64,000 nucleotides of DNA from Bacteroides thetaiotaomicron VPI-5482 (GCF_000011065.1 NC_004663.1:4402001-4466000), one strand, 5' to 3'. Shown: positions 27,534-35,820, counted from the first letter of the stretch. Notes: generated by a model not told the origin, from the letters alone. Numbers and translations: made by a program.

Positions 27534-27956
27534 CTAGTTGACTCTCGTTAATTTTATCATGCGAGAATTGGTAAAAGCCGCTTTGCTATCAGCAATTTCT
27601 AGAGAATTTCCGTTGTATTTTTGTTGTATCCAATTTCCATGAATAGGAAGAGGACCATCAATGTACATAAATTTGTCACTGATTTCATATTCAAAACTTA
27701 TTGTCTCAGGATCAATATGATAATCAAATTTATACTCACAAACACCTTTTTTTTCTGTATAAAAAACGATTTTTATCGATCCTTTTGAGTCAATTTCTCC
27801 ATTTGTTAGGTAAAGGAATTCTCCTTCCCATTCAGTTTGTTTTAATTCACTTGCGCTAAAGATAAACTCTTTTTCAGTTTTCTTATCTTCTTCATCACTA
27901 CAGTTAAATAATAGGATGCTAAATGATAATAATAGAAGCGTTTTGATTGTATTCAT
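27534..27956 (-). CDS. Small lipocalin-like lipoprotein, companion of MACPF gene A
   Basis: 140 residues with a lipoprotein signal (LLLLSFSILLFNC) and acidic linker (SDEEDKKTEKE). A compact beta-rich domain follows (TEWEGEFLYLTNG and later strands) that could form a lipocalin-like barrel. It shares the TxWxG first strand and overall plan with the 25127 gene. It lies directly after MACPF gene A (98 bases, containing a long hairpin) and before MACPF gene B. Its function is unknown; the pairing suggests a partner role such as self-protection. Confidence 0.65.
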   Translation of the reverse strand: MNTIKTLLLLSFSILLFNCSDEEDKKTEKEFIFSASELKQTEWEGEFLYLTNGEIDSKGSIKIVFYTEKKGVCEYKFDYHIDPETISFEYEISDKFMYIDGPLPIHGNWIQQKYNGNSLEIADSKAAFTNSRMIKLTRVN

Positions 27957-27997
27957 AATAGTTATTTGTTAAGTCTGAATAAAGATAATGTTTTATT

Positions 27998-28039
27998 ATT
28001 AATGTTCCTAATAAATCTATGTTTATTAGGAACATTAAT
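27998..28039. terminator. 18-bp perfect hairpin between MACPF gene A and its companion
   Basis: Left arm 27998-28015 is perfectly complementary to right arm 28022-28039, with a six-base loop. It is AT-rich, and no good U-run follows on the minus strand. It may be a partial terminator or an mRNA-stabilising 3' structure that sets different expression of the two genes. Confidence 0.55.
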
Positions 28040-28053
28040 TCTGTTTATTGTTA

Positions 28054-29730
28054 CTACAAACCATATATTTTGTATCTCTGATACAGAGTTGTCATAGTAA
28101 CTGCCTTAATGGGGATGCCGTTTACCCAATCTAATATTCCATATGCATCAGGAATATAGTCATCATCATAGTATGCAAAGCAATACATAGATGTTGGATT
28201 ATATATGTACCAAATATTAGTGTTGGCATTTTTGAACTTGTACATACCTTTCTCATCCACATTGTTTATCTGGAATGAAAGAGTAGTCTGTATAATTGGA
28301 TTTATAGTCTTATTGGGATCTGCTTTAATTTTTAATTGGTAGTATTTACTTTTCTCATCTTTTATTGCATTACTTTTGGTAAGAAATGTTGCGGGAATGC
28401 TGTTAGCTTTTAATTCTTCATCGGATTGACTAGCAGCATCTGGGTTCGAGAATATAAGCTTATCTCCTTGTCTTGTATTGAGCACAGGAACAATATCATA
28501 TAATTTTTCTCCCGAATTGCTTTTGCGAATATACATCTTTATAATCTCTATATATGGTTCTTCAAGACTCTCTTGATATTGAAAGTCCATGTGAGTATCA
28601 TTATATCTTTGTTTAAAATTCTCTTCCAAAATAAAATCGGATATGGGATATAGTCCACCATCTTGCAGATCAATCATAGTATGTGTTTTGGGATCGTTTA
28701 ACGATTGCAGCCAAGGGGTTAAATCAATAGAATAGTTCGTAATATCATAGGGGGGAGTTGAAATGCTGTAACCATACGCTCCACCAAGAGTTTTGATGGA
28801 ATATGATAATGCGGAGAATTTGTTGGTTATTGTTTCTGAGTTTTCTCTCTTTGTTCCAATGGATAAGTTTCCTGAAGCAGAATGAATTGTGTCGCTTGGA
28901 GCTGTTGGCTTTTTATTTTTCCATTCATAGGATGCATTTATCGCTACATCCATATCTTTCTCTTTGCTGTCGAATTGTATACTATTTGTGTCAACTCCGT
29001 AAAAAAGTGCTGAAGCCCGTCCTCCTGTATAGTAGCCAGTTAGGACAAATTCTCCATAACTTTGCATTAATTCCACCATAGATGAATTATATAATGCATC
29101 TACGAATAATTCATCTAAATAATCAGCTGCAATTTTTCTCAATGCACTAGGTGCTGTTTGCAAGTTTAACATTCCATTGACTACCTCTATACTGAGTTCT
29201 CCATGGACTACCTTCTCACTATCATCTGTATTATGGACAAAGGTCTCTTTGATAGTTTTTTGTCTTCCAAATTTGAATGGTCCAAGATTTAGAGAAAAAC
29301 CGGACTTTACTGTTTTAGTGAAAGTTTTATTCTTCTCTAAACGATCGAAATCAGAATAAGATAAAGCCTTTGTCTCTGTTGTTCTTAGTTCTTTGGGATT
29401 GATGTATGAAGGGTACCTTTCGAGTAACTTCTTCATGTTGACAACCGGGTATTTGGCGTTAGCGAAATCACCGATAATAGAAGTTCCATTTTCTACTGCA
29501 TAAGAGCATCCAAGGAAGTCTGTAGCATCGGTGAAGGATGCTCTTGTCGTGACTCTTTGGGCTGTTTTTTTCGACCACACTCTAGGTAAACTAGAGTTAC
29601 GTTCTTGCAAGATGATTTCTGATGTGGAATTGCTTTGATTATCTACCGGAGTATAATTATTAGTTTCCTCCTCATTAGTGCATGATATTGTGAACAATAT
29701 TATACATAGGGATATAAATAACTTCTTCAT
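28054..29730 (-). CDS. MACPF-domain lipoprotein A
   Basis: 558 residues. The lipoprotein signal is MKKLFISLCIILFTISC. The MACPF signature is YGEFVLTGYYTGGRAS at residues 225-240. The N-terminal IILQERN motif is at 39-45 and the C-terminal block is DAYGILDWVNGIP…TTL…YKIYGL. It is homologous to MACPF B along its whole length but clearly divergent. The start lies 12 bases after the stop of the aerolysin-like gene, so the two are almost surely co-transcribed. From memory, the order regulator-DUF3244-this pair next to the dcw cluster matches the BT_3439 region of B. thetaiotaomicron; I could not check this. The predicted product is a surface-anchored or released pore former. Confidence 0.87.
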   Translation of the reverse strand: MKKLFISLCIILFTISCTNEEETNNYTPVDNQSNSTSEIILQERNSSLPRVWSKKTAQRVTTRASFTDATDFLGCSYAVENGTSIIGDFANAKYPVVNMKKLLERYPSYINPKELRTTETKALSYSDFDRLEKNKTFTKTVKSGFSLNLGPFKFGRQKTIKETFVHNTDDSEKVVHGELSIEVVNGMLNLQTAPSALRKIAADYLDELFVDALYNSSMVELMQSYGEFVLTGYYTGGRASALFYGVDTNSIQFDSKEKDMDVAINASYEWKNKKPTAPSDTIHSASGNLSIGTKRENSETITNKFSALSYSIKTLGGAYGYSISTPPYDITNYSIDLTPWLQSLNDPKTHTMIDLQDGGLYPISDFILEENFKQRYNDTHMDFQYQESLEEPYIEIIKMYIRKSNSGEKLYDIVPVLNTRQGDKLIFSNPDAASQSDEELKANSIPATFLTKSNAIKDEKSKYYQLKIKADPNKTINPIIQTTLSFQINNVDEKGMYKFKNANTNIWYIYNPTSMYCFAYYDDDYIPDAYGILDWVNGIPIKAVTMTTLYQRYKIYGL

Positions 29731-29742
29731 TTTGCGTATAAT

Positions 29743-31074
29743 TTAAAAAGTGAGTGGTGATGATTGAGTAACGTTTTTGATGTTAGCTTTTCCTTTTGCA
29801 CTTCGTTGAGTATCTAAGTTTACTTCTTCATAATCCGGTTCGGCTATTTCATCAACATATATTCTTCCGCTCCAACGTCCGGGTAGTTTAGCTTCTCTAA
29901 TCTCTTTATCTTTTTCATTAAAATATTCGATAGTAGCGACATAATCTACTGATACATCATAAGCTTTAAAATAATATGTCAGTGTGAGCTTTGTACGCGG
30001 TTTGACTGCTACAGGAATTTCCTTATATAGTGTTCTCAGTACTGTTCTGCGGATGCCGGGCTCATATTTCGTATCAACGGGAACTTTATTATTAGGTACA
30101 AGGTCTATTTCTCCTAATGTTACGGTGGGGAGTGCAAATTCTAGGTCCGATGCCGGGACTTGAAATGCAATACCTTTCTCTTCTTCAAAATAAGAATTGT
30201 CTTTCATTTCTTTAATGAACTTCAGATTATCCCGCTTTTCTTGAAATGAAACATTTGTGGTTGCTTGTTGGATAGAAATATTTTCTCTTTGAATTACGGT
30301 AGCAGAATATGGATTAATAAATTCGAGTTTCTTTAGAGTGAATGGAGCATTGGGAGTGATGGTGAACTCTTGTTCTGCCTTTTGTGAGTATTGACTATAA
30401 CCCAGATTGCTTCCTTGTACTTCAACCACATAGTTAAAAACATCCCACCAACCGCCACTTCCTTGTCCGATATACGATTCACTTTGAATAACGTACCCTC
30501 CCGGATTATTGCTTGCGGGTATAATATCCCAAGAAGCAGAAAACTCATTCGGGGAGTTAGTAGTCATGGCTAATACGACTTTCTGGTTTGGATTACTTGT
30601 ATAGTGACCTACAGCCAGAGGTGTTTCAGATTGGCATGAATAAATTAAATAGGGAACTCCTACAATTGACGGGGGGATTGTAACATAAAATTGTTTGTAA
30701 ATATCTGCTCTACGGCCATCTACATCTACTTTCCCTCCTCTGCCACTAGCTGTAAGATAACCTCCGCTTGTTGCTCTCAATGTAAAAGGCATTTCCCGAA
30801 TAGCCCACATGTTCTCAGAAAAATATTGGCCGTAATTACTGGAAGCCGCTCTAGTCTTTGTTTTCTTTAGTTCATCCATTCTTTCTTTTAATGCTTTTAA
30901 CTCGTCTGTCATTTTAAGTGGTTCAAGACTATCAACTGACAGTGCCTTTGTCTCTGCGGATGTAACTAATTCTTCTGACGAGGATTGAATCTCACTTTCA
31001 ATTTCATTCTCACATGAGAATAAAAATAGTGCGCTGCAACACAATGCTACTAAAAATCTAGAAATGTTTTTCAT
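29743..31074 (-). CDS. Aerolysin/MTX2-like lipoprotein with trefoil-like N-terminal domain
   Basis: The start at 31074 gives a lipoprotein signal (ALFLFSC) and 443 residues; the upstream in-frame ATG adds 15 unlikely residues. Residues about 60-75 are a charged helix. Residues 95-240 are beta-rich with Trp/Gly repeats and the look of a ricin-like trefoil (FTLRATSGGYLTASG, SWDIIPASNNPGGY). Residues 255-415 show long Ser/Thr-alternating strands, and VAVKPRTKLTLTYYF followed by a YVATIEY strand is the pattern of the aerolysin/ETX-MTX2 pore-forming fold. The fold assignment is by eye. It is immediately upstream of MACPF A in one operon. Confidence 0.6.
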   Translation of the reverse strand: MKNISRFLVALCCSALFLFSCENEIESEIQSSSEELVTSAETKALSVDSLEPLKMTDELKALKERMDELKKTKTRAASSNYGQYFSENMWAIREMPFTLRATSGGYLTASGRGGKVDVDGRRADIYKQFYVTIPPSIVGVPYLIYSCQSETPLAVGHYTSNPNQKVVLAMTTNSPNEFSASWDIIPASNNPGGYVIQSESYIGQGSGGWWDVFNYVVEVQGSNLGYSQYSQKAEQEFTITPNAPFTLKKLEFINPYSATVIQRENISIQQATTNVSFQEKRDNLKFIKEMKDNSYFEEEKGIAFQVPASDLEFALPTVTLGEIDLVPNNKVPVDTKYEPGIRRTVLRTLYKEIPVAVKPRTKLTLTYYFKAYDVSVDYVATIEYFNEKDKEIREAKLPGRWSGRIYVDEIAEPDYEEVNLDTQRSAKGKANIKNVTQSSPLTF

Positions 31075-31110
31075 AAATATTATTTTTATAGGATTAATAT
31101 TGGCGTTATG

Positions 31111-31158
31111 ACAGGACAAATGAATCGTCTTTATATGTGTTGATGTCTACTCGATTTC
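31111..31158 (-). repeat. 48-base leader, second copy at 25644-25694
   Basis: Covers the last four codons of the DUF3244 gene and the following leader up to 37 bases before the aerolysin-like start. See the copy at 25644. Confidence 0.65.
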
Positions 31159-31521
31159 AAACTCTCCAATGAGAGTCACATCTTTTTCTATATAGAGAAG
31201 TTCATATTGCCCCGTCTTGAAGCCACTCACATCTATTTGATAGATTTCCAGGTTATCAGGAGTTGTCATATCTTGAAACACAATGTTTCCATTCTTGTCT
31301 TTAACCTGAAACGTGACTGGCTCGTTCGGTTTTTCAAAAAACTGCACTTCGATGTTATGACCTTCGAGAACTGCTTCTATGGGTATAAAAACAACTGACT
31401 TCTGGCGTTCACTCCATCCTTTAAAAACTAAAATTTTGCTTTTGTGTGTTGATAAAATATTGGCTTCCATCGTTATGAATGAAAGGGCAATTAATAATAA
31501 TGTAATACTTAGCTTTCTCAT
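31147..31521 (-). CDS. DUF3244 family small secreted protein
   Basis: From MRKLSITLLLIALSF at 31521 the product is 124 residues with a cleavable signal peptide and one beta-sandwich domain (VTFQVKDKNGNIVFQDM, GFKTGQYELLYIE). This is the plan of Bacteroides DUF3244 proteins, which often sit beside membrane-anchored TPR regulators, as here. The role is unknown; possibly an accessory or ligand-sensing partner of the regulator. A perfect TAnnTTTG promoter lies 19 bases upstream, so it probably opens the transcript for the aerolysin-like and MACPF genes. Confidence 0.75.
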   Translation of the reverse strand: MRKLSITLLLIALSFITMEANILSTHKSKILVFKGWSERQKSVVFIPIEAVLEGHNIEVQFFEKPNEPVTFQVKDKNGNIVFQDMTTPDNLEIYQIDVSGFKTGQYELLYIEKDVTLIGEFEIE

Positions 31522-31539
31522 ATCTTTAAATGTTTTCTG

Positions 31540-31547
31540 CAAAGTTA
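31540..31547 (-). promoter_or_regulatory. Promoter -7 element of the pore-former operon
   Basis: The minus strand reads TAACTTTG (TAnnTTTG), 19 bases before the DUF3244 start at 31521. Confidence 0.6.
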
Positions 31548-31679
31548 TTAAAATATGAGGGACTAAGTATGAGAACTACTAGTTTTGATATGGACAGGCG
31601 GTGGCTGATAATCAGTCACTTACGATTTAGATATGTACTGTGAACATGACATCGGTAATATCTCTATAAAATATGGATA

Positions 31680-33371
31680 TTAATGCATATTCTTAATCAA
31701 ATATTCATATAATGAAGAATTAGTCGGGAATGTGATATTGAGTTTCAGTTTAAGTCTGGAACGCTTTTTACTTACGGAATTGGGGGCAATATTTAATAGT
31801 TTTGCTTCTGTATTGGTATCGAATCCAAAAAGGTACAAACAGCAATATTGAAAATCTTCTTCCGGTAAGTTCGGACCTAAGCTATATATATAATTATAAA
31901 GTTCAGGATATATGGTTGTTATTTCATTTGTAATGGCTTTCCATCGTTTTTCCGTTATGAGCGATTTATTATTTCCCGGTATGTTTTGATTCCCCAATTT
32001 TGTTAGTTCTTTGTATAGAGGTGAATCTATAAGTAATTTATTTTGTAGTTTTCTATAATTGGCAGATAAACGAACGATGTCTTCTTGCAGCTGATCATAA
32101 TTTTCGTCTTTTTCTTTGAATGTATTTAATAAACTTCGTTTCTTTTCAAGCTCAAGAGAAAGTGTGTATAGGTTTAACTTCATCTTATCTAATTCTTTTT
32201 GCTGTTTTAAGATTTTCTCTTTTGCTTGTTTTCTGTATAATAAATATCCTATAACTATTAACAGCAGAGCTGCAATACAGATAACAGAAACTATGATGTA
32301 GTTCTGTTGCTTCATTTTTAGATTATCTATTTCTTTGCTGATTTTCAGGTGATTATATTTATGTTCTATGTTCAGTATCTTAGACTGGATGTTGCTATAT
32401 ACCGTGGAATCTAATATATTAGTATAGTCTTCCAGATAAGTGAGTGCTTGCTCATATTTTTTTTCTGACTTGTATATCTGGTAATATAGATATTTAATAC
32501 TATAAGTATAAGTAGGATCATCTTGTGGAATCTTTTGCAGGAGTTCTTTTGCTTGATTTAAAGAGTCAGATGCTATGTATAAGCTAATTAATGCCATGTA
32601 ATTAGGCATTTTTTCTCTTCCTTCCAACGCTTTGTAGAAGAACTTTTTAGCTTTATCGTATTTGTTATGCATTACATATATGTTGCCCAGAGTGTTTTCG
32701 ATTGAAGCTTTTACATCTTTATCCTCTGAAGTTTCGGTTATAGAATCTGCCATAAGCAGAATTTCAAGGGCACGGGATATTGAATCAGTGCATGCGTATT
32801 CACGCCCCATATCTCTTAGAGCACAAGCGTAGCTATCAGTGTTATTTTCTTTTTTGAAATTGTCGGCAGCCATTTCGTATTTTTTGATAGCTTCTGTTCG
32901 CATGGCTTTCTCTCTATATAAGTCGCCTATATAGCTATATGTATACCCAACTAAATTATAGAGTTTATTCTTTTCGCCAATCTCTAACGCATTAGTATAT
33001 ATAGACATTGCTTTGTCATAATCCCCGTCATTTGCATAGGAACGTCCTAAATAAATTAAGATTTGTACTTGTTCATTGGGTTTACCGTAGGATGAATACC
33101 AAGCGTTAGCTCGCTCGAATTGATAAGATGGCAATAGGATATTAAAGATTTCGTCAGTGACTTTGCCCGATAACATACACCAACGTGCAAAGGTTTTATC
33201 ATCCAGCTGCTCCGGAGATGCTATGTTTTCCAGTATGCTTGATGCGCTATCAGGATTTACTTCTATGATTTTTTCAACCTCATCCAGTTGTTTGTCCAAA
33301 GTGGATTGTTGTTTGCTGCACCCTACTAATAAGAATGTAGCTAGAATAGTTATCAATGTACTGCTTTTCAT
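31680..33371 (-). CDS. Membrane-anchored TPR regulator with C-terminal helix-turn-helix
   Basis: The start at 33371 gives a lipobox-type N-terminus (ILATFLLVGC) and 563 residues. Five or six tetratricopeptide repeats fill about residues 60-340 (AMSIYTNALEIGEKN, AKKFFYKALEGREKM). A transmembrane helix follows near 355-378 (YIIVSVICIAALLLIVIGYL), then a cytoplasmic coiled coil. A LuxR-like HTH near 515-545 has LNIAPNSVSKKRSRLK. Such proteins sense outside signals through TPRs and bind DNA from the membrane. It is the obvious candidate regulator of the neighbouring pore-former operon. Its own promoter is at 33462. Confidence 0.75.
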   Translation of the reverse strand: MKSSTLITILATFLLVGCSKQQSTLDKQLDEVEKIIEVNPDSASSILENIASPEQLDDKTFARWCMLSGKVTDEIFNILLPSYQFERANAWYSSYGKPNEQVQILIYLGRSYANDGDYDKAMSIYTNALEIGEKNKLYNLVGYTYSYIGDLYREKAMRTEAIKKYEMAADNFKKENNTDSYACALRDMGREYACTDSISRALEILLMADSITETSEDKDVKASIENTLGNIYVMHNKYDKAKKFFYKALEGREKMPNYMALISLYIASDSLNQAKELLQKIPQDDPTYTYSIKYLYYQIYKSEKKYEQALTYLEDYTNILDSTVYSNIQSKILNIEHKYNHLKISKEIDNLKMKQQNYIIVSVICIAALLLIVIGYLLYRKQAKEKILKQQKELDKMKLNLYTLSLELEKKRSLLNTFKEKDENYDQLQEDIVRLSANYRKLQNKLLIDSPLYKELTKLGNQNIPGNNKSLITEKRWKAITNEITTIYPELYNYIYSLGPNLPEEDFQYCCLYLFGFDTNTEAKLLNIAPNSVSKKRSRLKLKLNITFPTNSSLYEYLIKNMH

Positions 33372-33461
33372 CTGTTTGTCGTAATTTAGTTCGTTGTAGA
33401 AACTATCCAAAAAGAATGTTTTGCTTGTCGTCAAAGCAGGAATGTTATCTTCCTATTGTTA

Positions 33462-33469
33462 CAAAAGTA
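33462..33469 (-). promoter_or_regulatory. Promoter -7 element of the TPR regulator
   Basis: The minus strand reads TACTTTTG (TAnnTTTG), 91 bases before the preferred start at 33371 and 28 before the upstream in-frame ATG at 33434. Confidence 0.55.
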
Positions 33470-33628
33470 AGAATTTAATTTATATAATGCCATTTATTAT
33501 GTTTTTATTCTTGTAACTTGATGTCAAATAGGTAATTTCATAAATCAAGAAGTTATTGTTTACCGCTCTTTTAGATGCAAATGATCCTATATTCTCCAGT
33601 CTTTCAATTGGTATTATCATATTATCTC

Positions 33629-33742
33629 ACCGATATCTTCATCGTTCTACCCGGGTGATATGATTATCGCACTTAGGTGAACTGATCGTGTCACAGTAGT
33701 AGACAGTTCGTCCTACCCGGGTGGAACGATGAAGATATCGGT
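33629..33742. repeat. Long inverted repeat, 28-base arms
   Basis: Arm 33629-33656 and arm 33715-33742 are inverse complements with a single mismatch (a G-U pair in RNA), separated by 58 bases. Each arm contains ACCCGGGT. It sits in a 540-base stretch without a gene and also encloses the 22-bp phased array. Confidence 0.85.
33644..33731. repeat. Four 22-bp phased units, ACnnnnGT core
   Basis: Units begin at 33644, 33666, 33688 and 33710. Their cores at the same offset are ACCCGGGT, ACTTAGGT, ACAGTAGT and ACCCGGGT, each followed by a similar GATxTGATT-like tail. The outer two cores are perfect palindromes; the inner ones are degenerate. Confidence 0.6.
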
Positions 33743-33755
33743 AAGAAAACATGCA

Positions 33756-33891
33756 GATGTAGGTATCAAAAGAGAAGGATATAGGTAGCAGCATAACATA
33801 TGAAGCCTTAAAAACAATGAGAGATACCCTTGAAGTGGATGAGAGATACGTGAAAAATAGCTGTTTGAATGAAGAAAAGAGTGAGAGACAC
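33756..33891. repeat. Further degenerate 21-22-base repeats
   Basis: GATGTAGGTATCA at 33756 and GATATAGGTAGCA at 33778 are 22 bases apart. TGAGAGATAC at 33819 and 33840, and TGAGAGACAC at 33882, are 21 and 42 bases apart. They continue the register of the array just upstream, and no frame runs through them. Confidence 0.5.
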
Positions 33892-33917
33892 CTGTTTGAA
33901 AAGGATCTCTCACTCTT
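33877..33917 (-). terminator. Terminator-like hairpin downstream of the GatB/YqeY gene
   Basis: A 12-bp perfect stem (33877-33888 with 33906-33917) with a 17-base loop. On the minus strand it is followed by TTCTTC, and the T-rich end of the stem itself contributes. It closes the dcw transcript about 90 bases after the last stop. Confidence 0.65.
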
Positions 33918-34007
33918 TATATTGCTGATTATCTACGGCTTATCTTAATGGAATGAGACCGTGAGACCAAAAAGTTTTTTTTATTTCTGGGGAGGAGGTG
34001 TGGGGGC

Positions 34008-34457
34008 TTATCCCAACAACTCTTTTACTTTTGCAGAAATAGCACGGCCTTCTGCCAGTCCTGCCAACTTCTTGGAGGCAACTCCCATCACCTTACCCAT
34101 ATCTTTTCCGCTGGTAGCACCTGTTTCGGCAATGATTTCCTTCAATGCAGCTTCCAGTTCTTCAGCAGTCATTTGTTTGGGCAAATAAGCTTCCATTACG
34201 GCAACCTGTGCCAGTTCTCCGTCAGCCAGATCCTGGCGTCCCTGTCCGATATAGATTTCGGCAGAGTCCTTACCTTGTTTCACCAGTTTCTGAATGATTT
34301 TCAAGGCAGCTTCGTCTGTCAGTGTATCGTTGGCTCCCGGAGCTGTTTTAGCTTCGATGAAGAATTTCTTTATGTTTCTTAAAGTCTCCAAGGCAACTTT
34401 ATCTTTTGCCTTCATTGCGTTTTTAATGTCTTCGCTGACTTTGTCAAATAAATCCAT
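34008..34457 (-). CDS. GatB/YqeY domain protein
   Basis: 149 residues, the full length of the YqeY family (MDLFDKVSEDIKNAMKAKDK at the start, VMGVASKKLAGLAEGR at the end). YqeY resembles the tail domain of the amidotransferase subunit GatB and may bind tRNA; its exact role is not established. It is the last gene of the dcw run, 55 bases after ftsZ, with no terminator between. Confidence 0.9.
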   Translation of the reverse strand: MDLFDKVSEDIKNAMKAKDKVALETLRNIKKFFIEAKTAPGANDTLTDEAALKIIQKLVKQGKDSAEIYIGQGRQDLADGELAQVAVMEAYLPKQMTAEELEAALKEIIAETGATSGKDMGKVMGVASKKLAGLAEGRAISAKVKELLG

Positions 34458-34512
34458 GATGATATTTATATTTTAATTATTTACAATTTGTAATAGCAAG
34501 GGGAAGAACCAT

Positions 34513-35820
34513 CTAGAAAGTGATTACTCCGTCATTGTCCGTAGCCTCTTCCATGGCAACTTCCTCTTCAAGAGCCGCTTTCGTCTTGATCTTCAACAGC
34601 TTCGTTTTATCGCGCGTGTAAGTAGGAGATTCCTCTATCATGGCGATGATGTCGTCGTTGTCCAAATCTTCGGTATTGAAGATATAGATATGGCGACGGC
34701 TGCGCAGGCTTTTCTTTCCGATGCCGGCACTTTCACCGTATGCCTTGCGGATACGCTCTTTATTCTTCTCCTTCTCTTCTTCAAGCTGCAACTGGCGTTC
34801 TTCTTCCTCCTGGCTGCGGGCTTCGTGCAGTGTGTCCATACCGGGCACGTCTTCTACACCAAATCCGGTGGCGAGTACGGTGATCTTTACTTTGGTGTCC
34901 AGAGAGTTGTCTACGGCGACACCCCAGATTACTTCCACACCTTCGCGGAACTTGCTCATGAACTCGTGTATCTCGTTCATTTCTTCCATCATCAGTTCGG
35001 ACGTGGGACAGAAGGATACGTTCAACATCACCTTTTTAGCGTTGAAGATGTCGTTGTTGTTCAGCAACGGAGAGTGGAGGGCATCATCGATAGCTTTGGT
35101 GACACGGTTCTCGCCTTCTCCGAATCCGGTACTCATGATGGCTACACCACCGTCTTTCAGGATGGTCTTCACATCGGCAAAGTCCAGATTCACCGTACCA
35201 CGCATGGTGATAATCTCGGCGATACTCTTTGCAGCGATGGAAAGCGTATCATCGGCCTTGCCGAAAGCATTCATGAAGGTAAGGTCGGCATATATTTCGC
35301 GCAGGCGCTCGTTGTTGATGACCAGCAGGGCATCTACGTGCTGGGCGATACGTTCGACGCCGTCCAGTGCCTGAATGATTTTCTTTTCTCCTTCGAAAAT
35401 AAATGGAATGGTGACAATACCTACTGTCAGAATATCCATCTCCTTCGCAATGCGGGCGATGACAGGGGCGGCTCCGGTTCCGGTTCCTCCTCCCATTCCG
35501 GCAGTGATGAATACCATCTTGGTGCCGTCGTTCAGCTGTTCTTTGATATCGTCAATACTTTCTTCGGCGGCGTCGCGTGCCCGTTCGGGACGGTTGCCGG
35601 CTCCAAGTCCTTGTGTGATGCTACGGCCCAGTTGCAGTTTCACCGGAACGGGTGACTCGGCCAATGCCTGGTTGTCCGTGTTGCAGAGAACGAACGTTAC
35701 GTCATGTATGCCTTCCCGGTACATGTGGTTCACAGCGTTACCGCCACCGCCACCTACACCAATCACTTTGATGATTTTCGGTGAGTCGGTCGGGAAATCG
35801 AATTGTACTATCTCGTCCAT
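34513..35820 (-). CDS. ftsZ: Cell division GTPase FtsZ
   Basis: Tubulin-like GTPase that forms the Z ring at midcell. 435 residues. The N-terminal nucleotide-binding segment is KVIGVGGGGGNAVNHM, the tubulin signature GGGTGTGAAPV lies near residue 110, and the T7-loop region NLDFADVKTIL lies near 205. After the globular core (about residue 320) there is a long charged linker and a C-terminal tail. The tail is extended compared with E. coli, as in other Bacteroidetes. It follows ftsA by 17 bases in the dcw operon. Confidence 0.97.
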   Translation of the reverse strand: MDEIVQFDFPTDSPKIIKVIGVGGGGGNAVNHMYREGIHDVTFVLCNTDNQALAESPVPVKLQLGRSITQGLGAGNRPERARDAAEESIDDIKEQLNDGTKMVFITAGMGGGTGTGAAPVIARIAKEMDILTVGIVTIPFIFEGEKKIIQALDGVERIAQHVDALLVINNERLREIYADLTFMNAFGKADDTLSIAAKSIAEIITMRGTVNLDFADVKTILKDGGVAIMSTGFGEGENRVTKAIDDALHSPLLNNNDIFNAKKVMLNVSFCPTSELMMEEMNEIHEFMSKFREGVEVIWGVAVDNSLDTKVKITVLATGFGVEDVPGMDTLHEARSQEEEERQLQLEEEKEKNKERIRKAYGESAGIGKKSLRSRRHIYIFNTEDLDNDDIIAMIEESPTYTRDKTKLLKIKTKAALEEEVAMEEATDNDGVITF

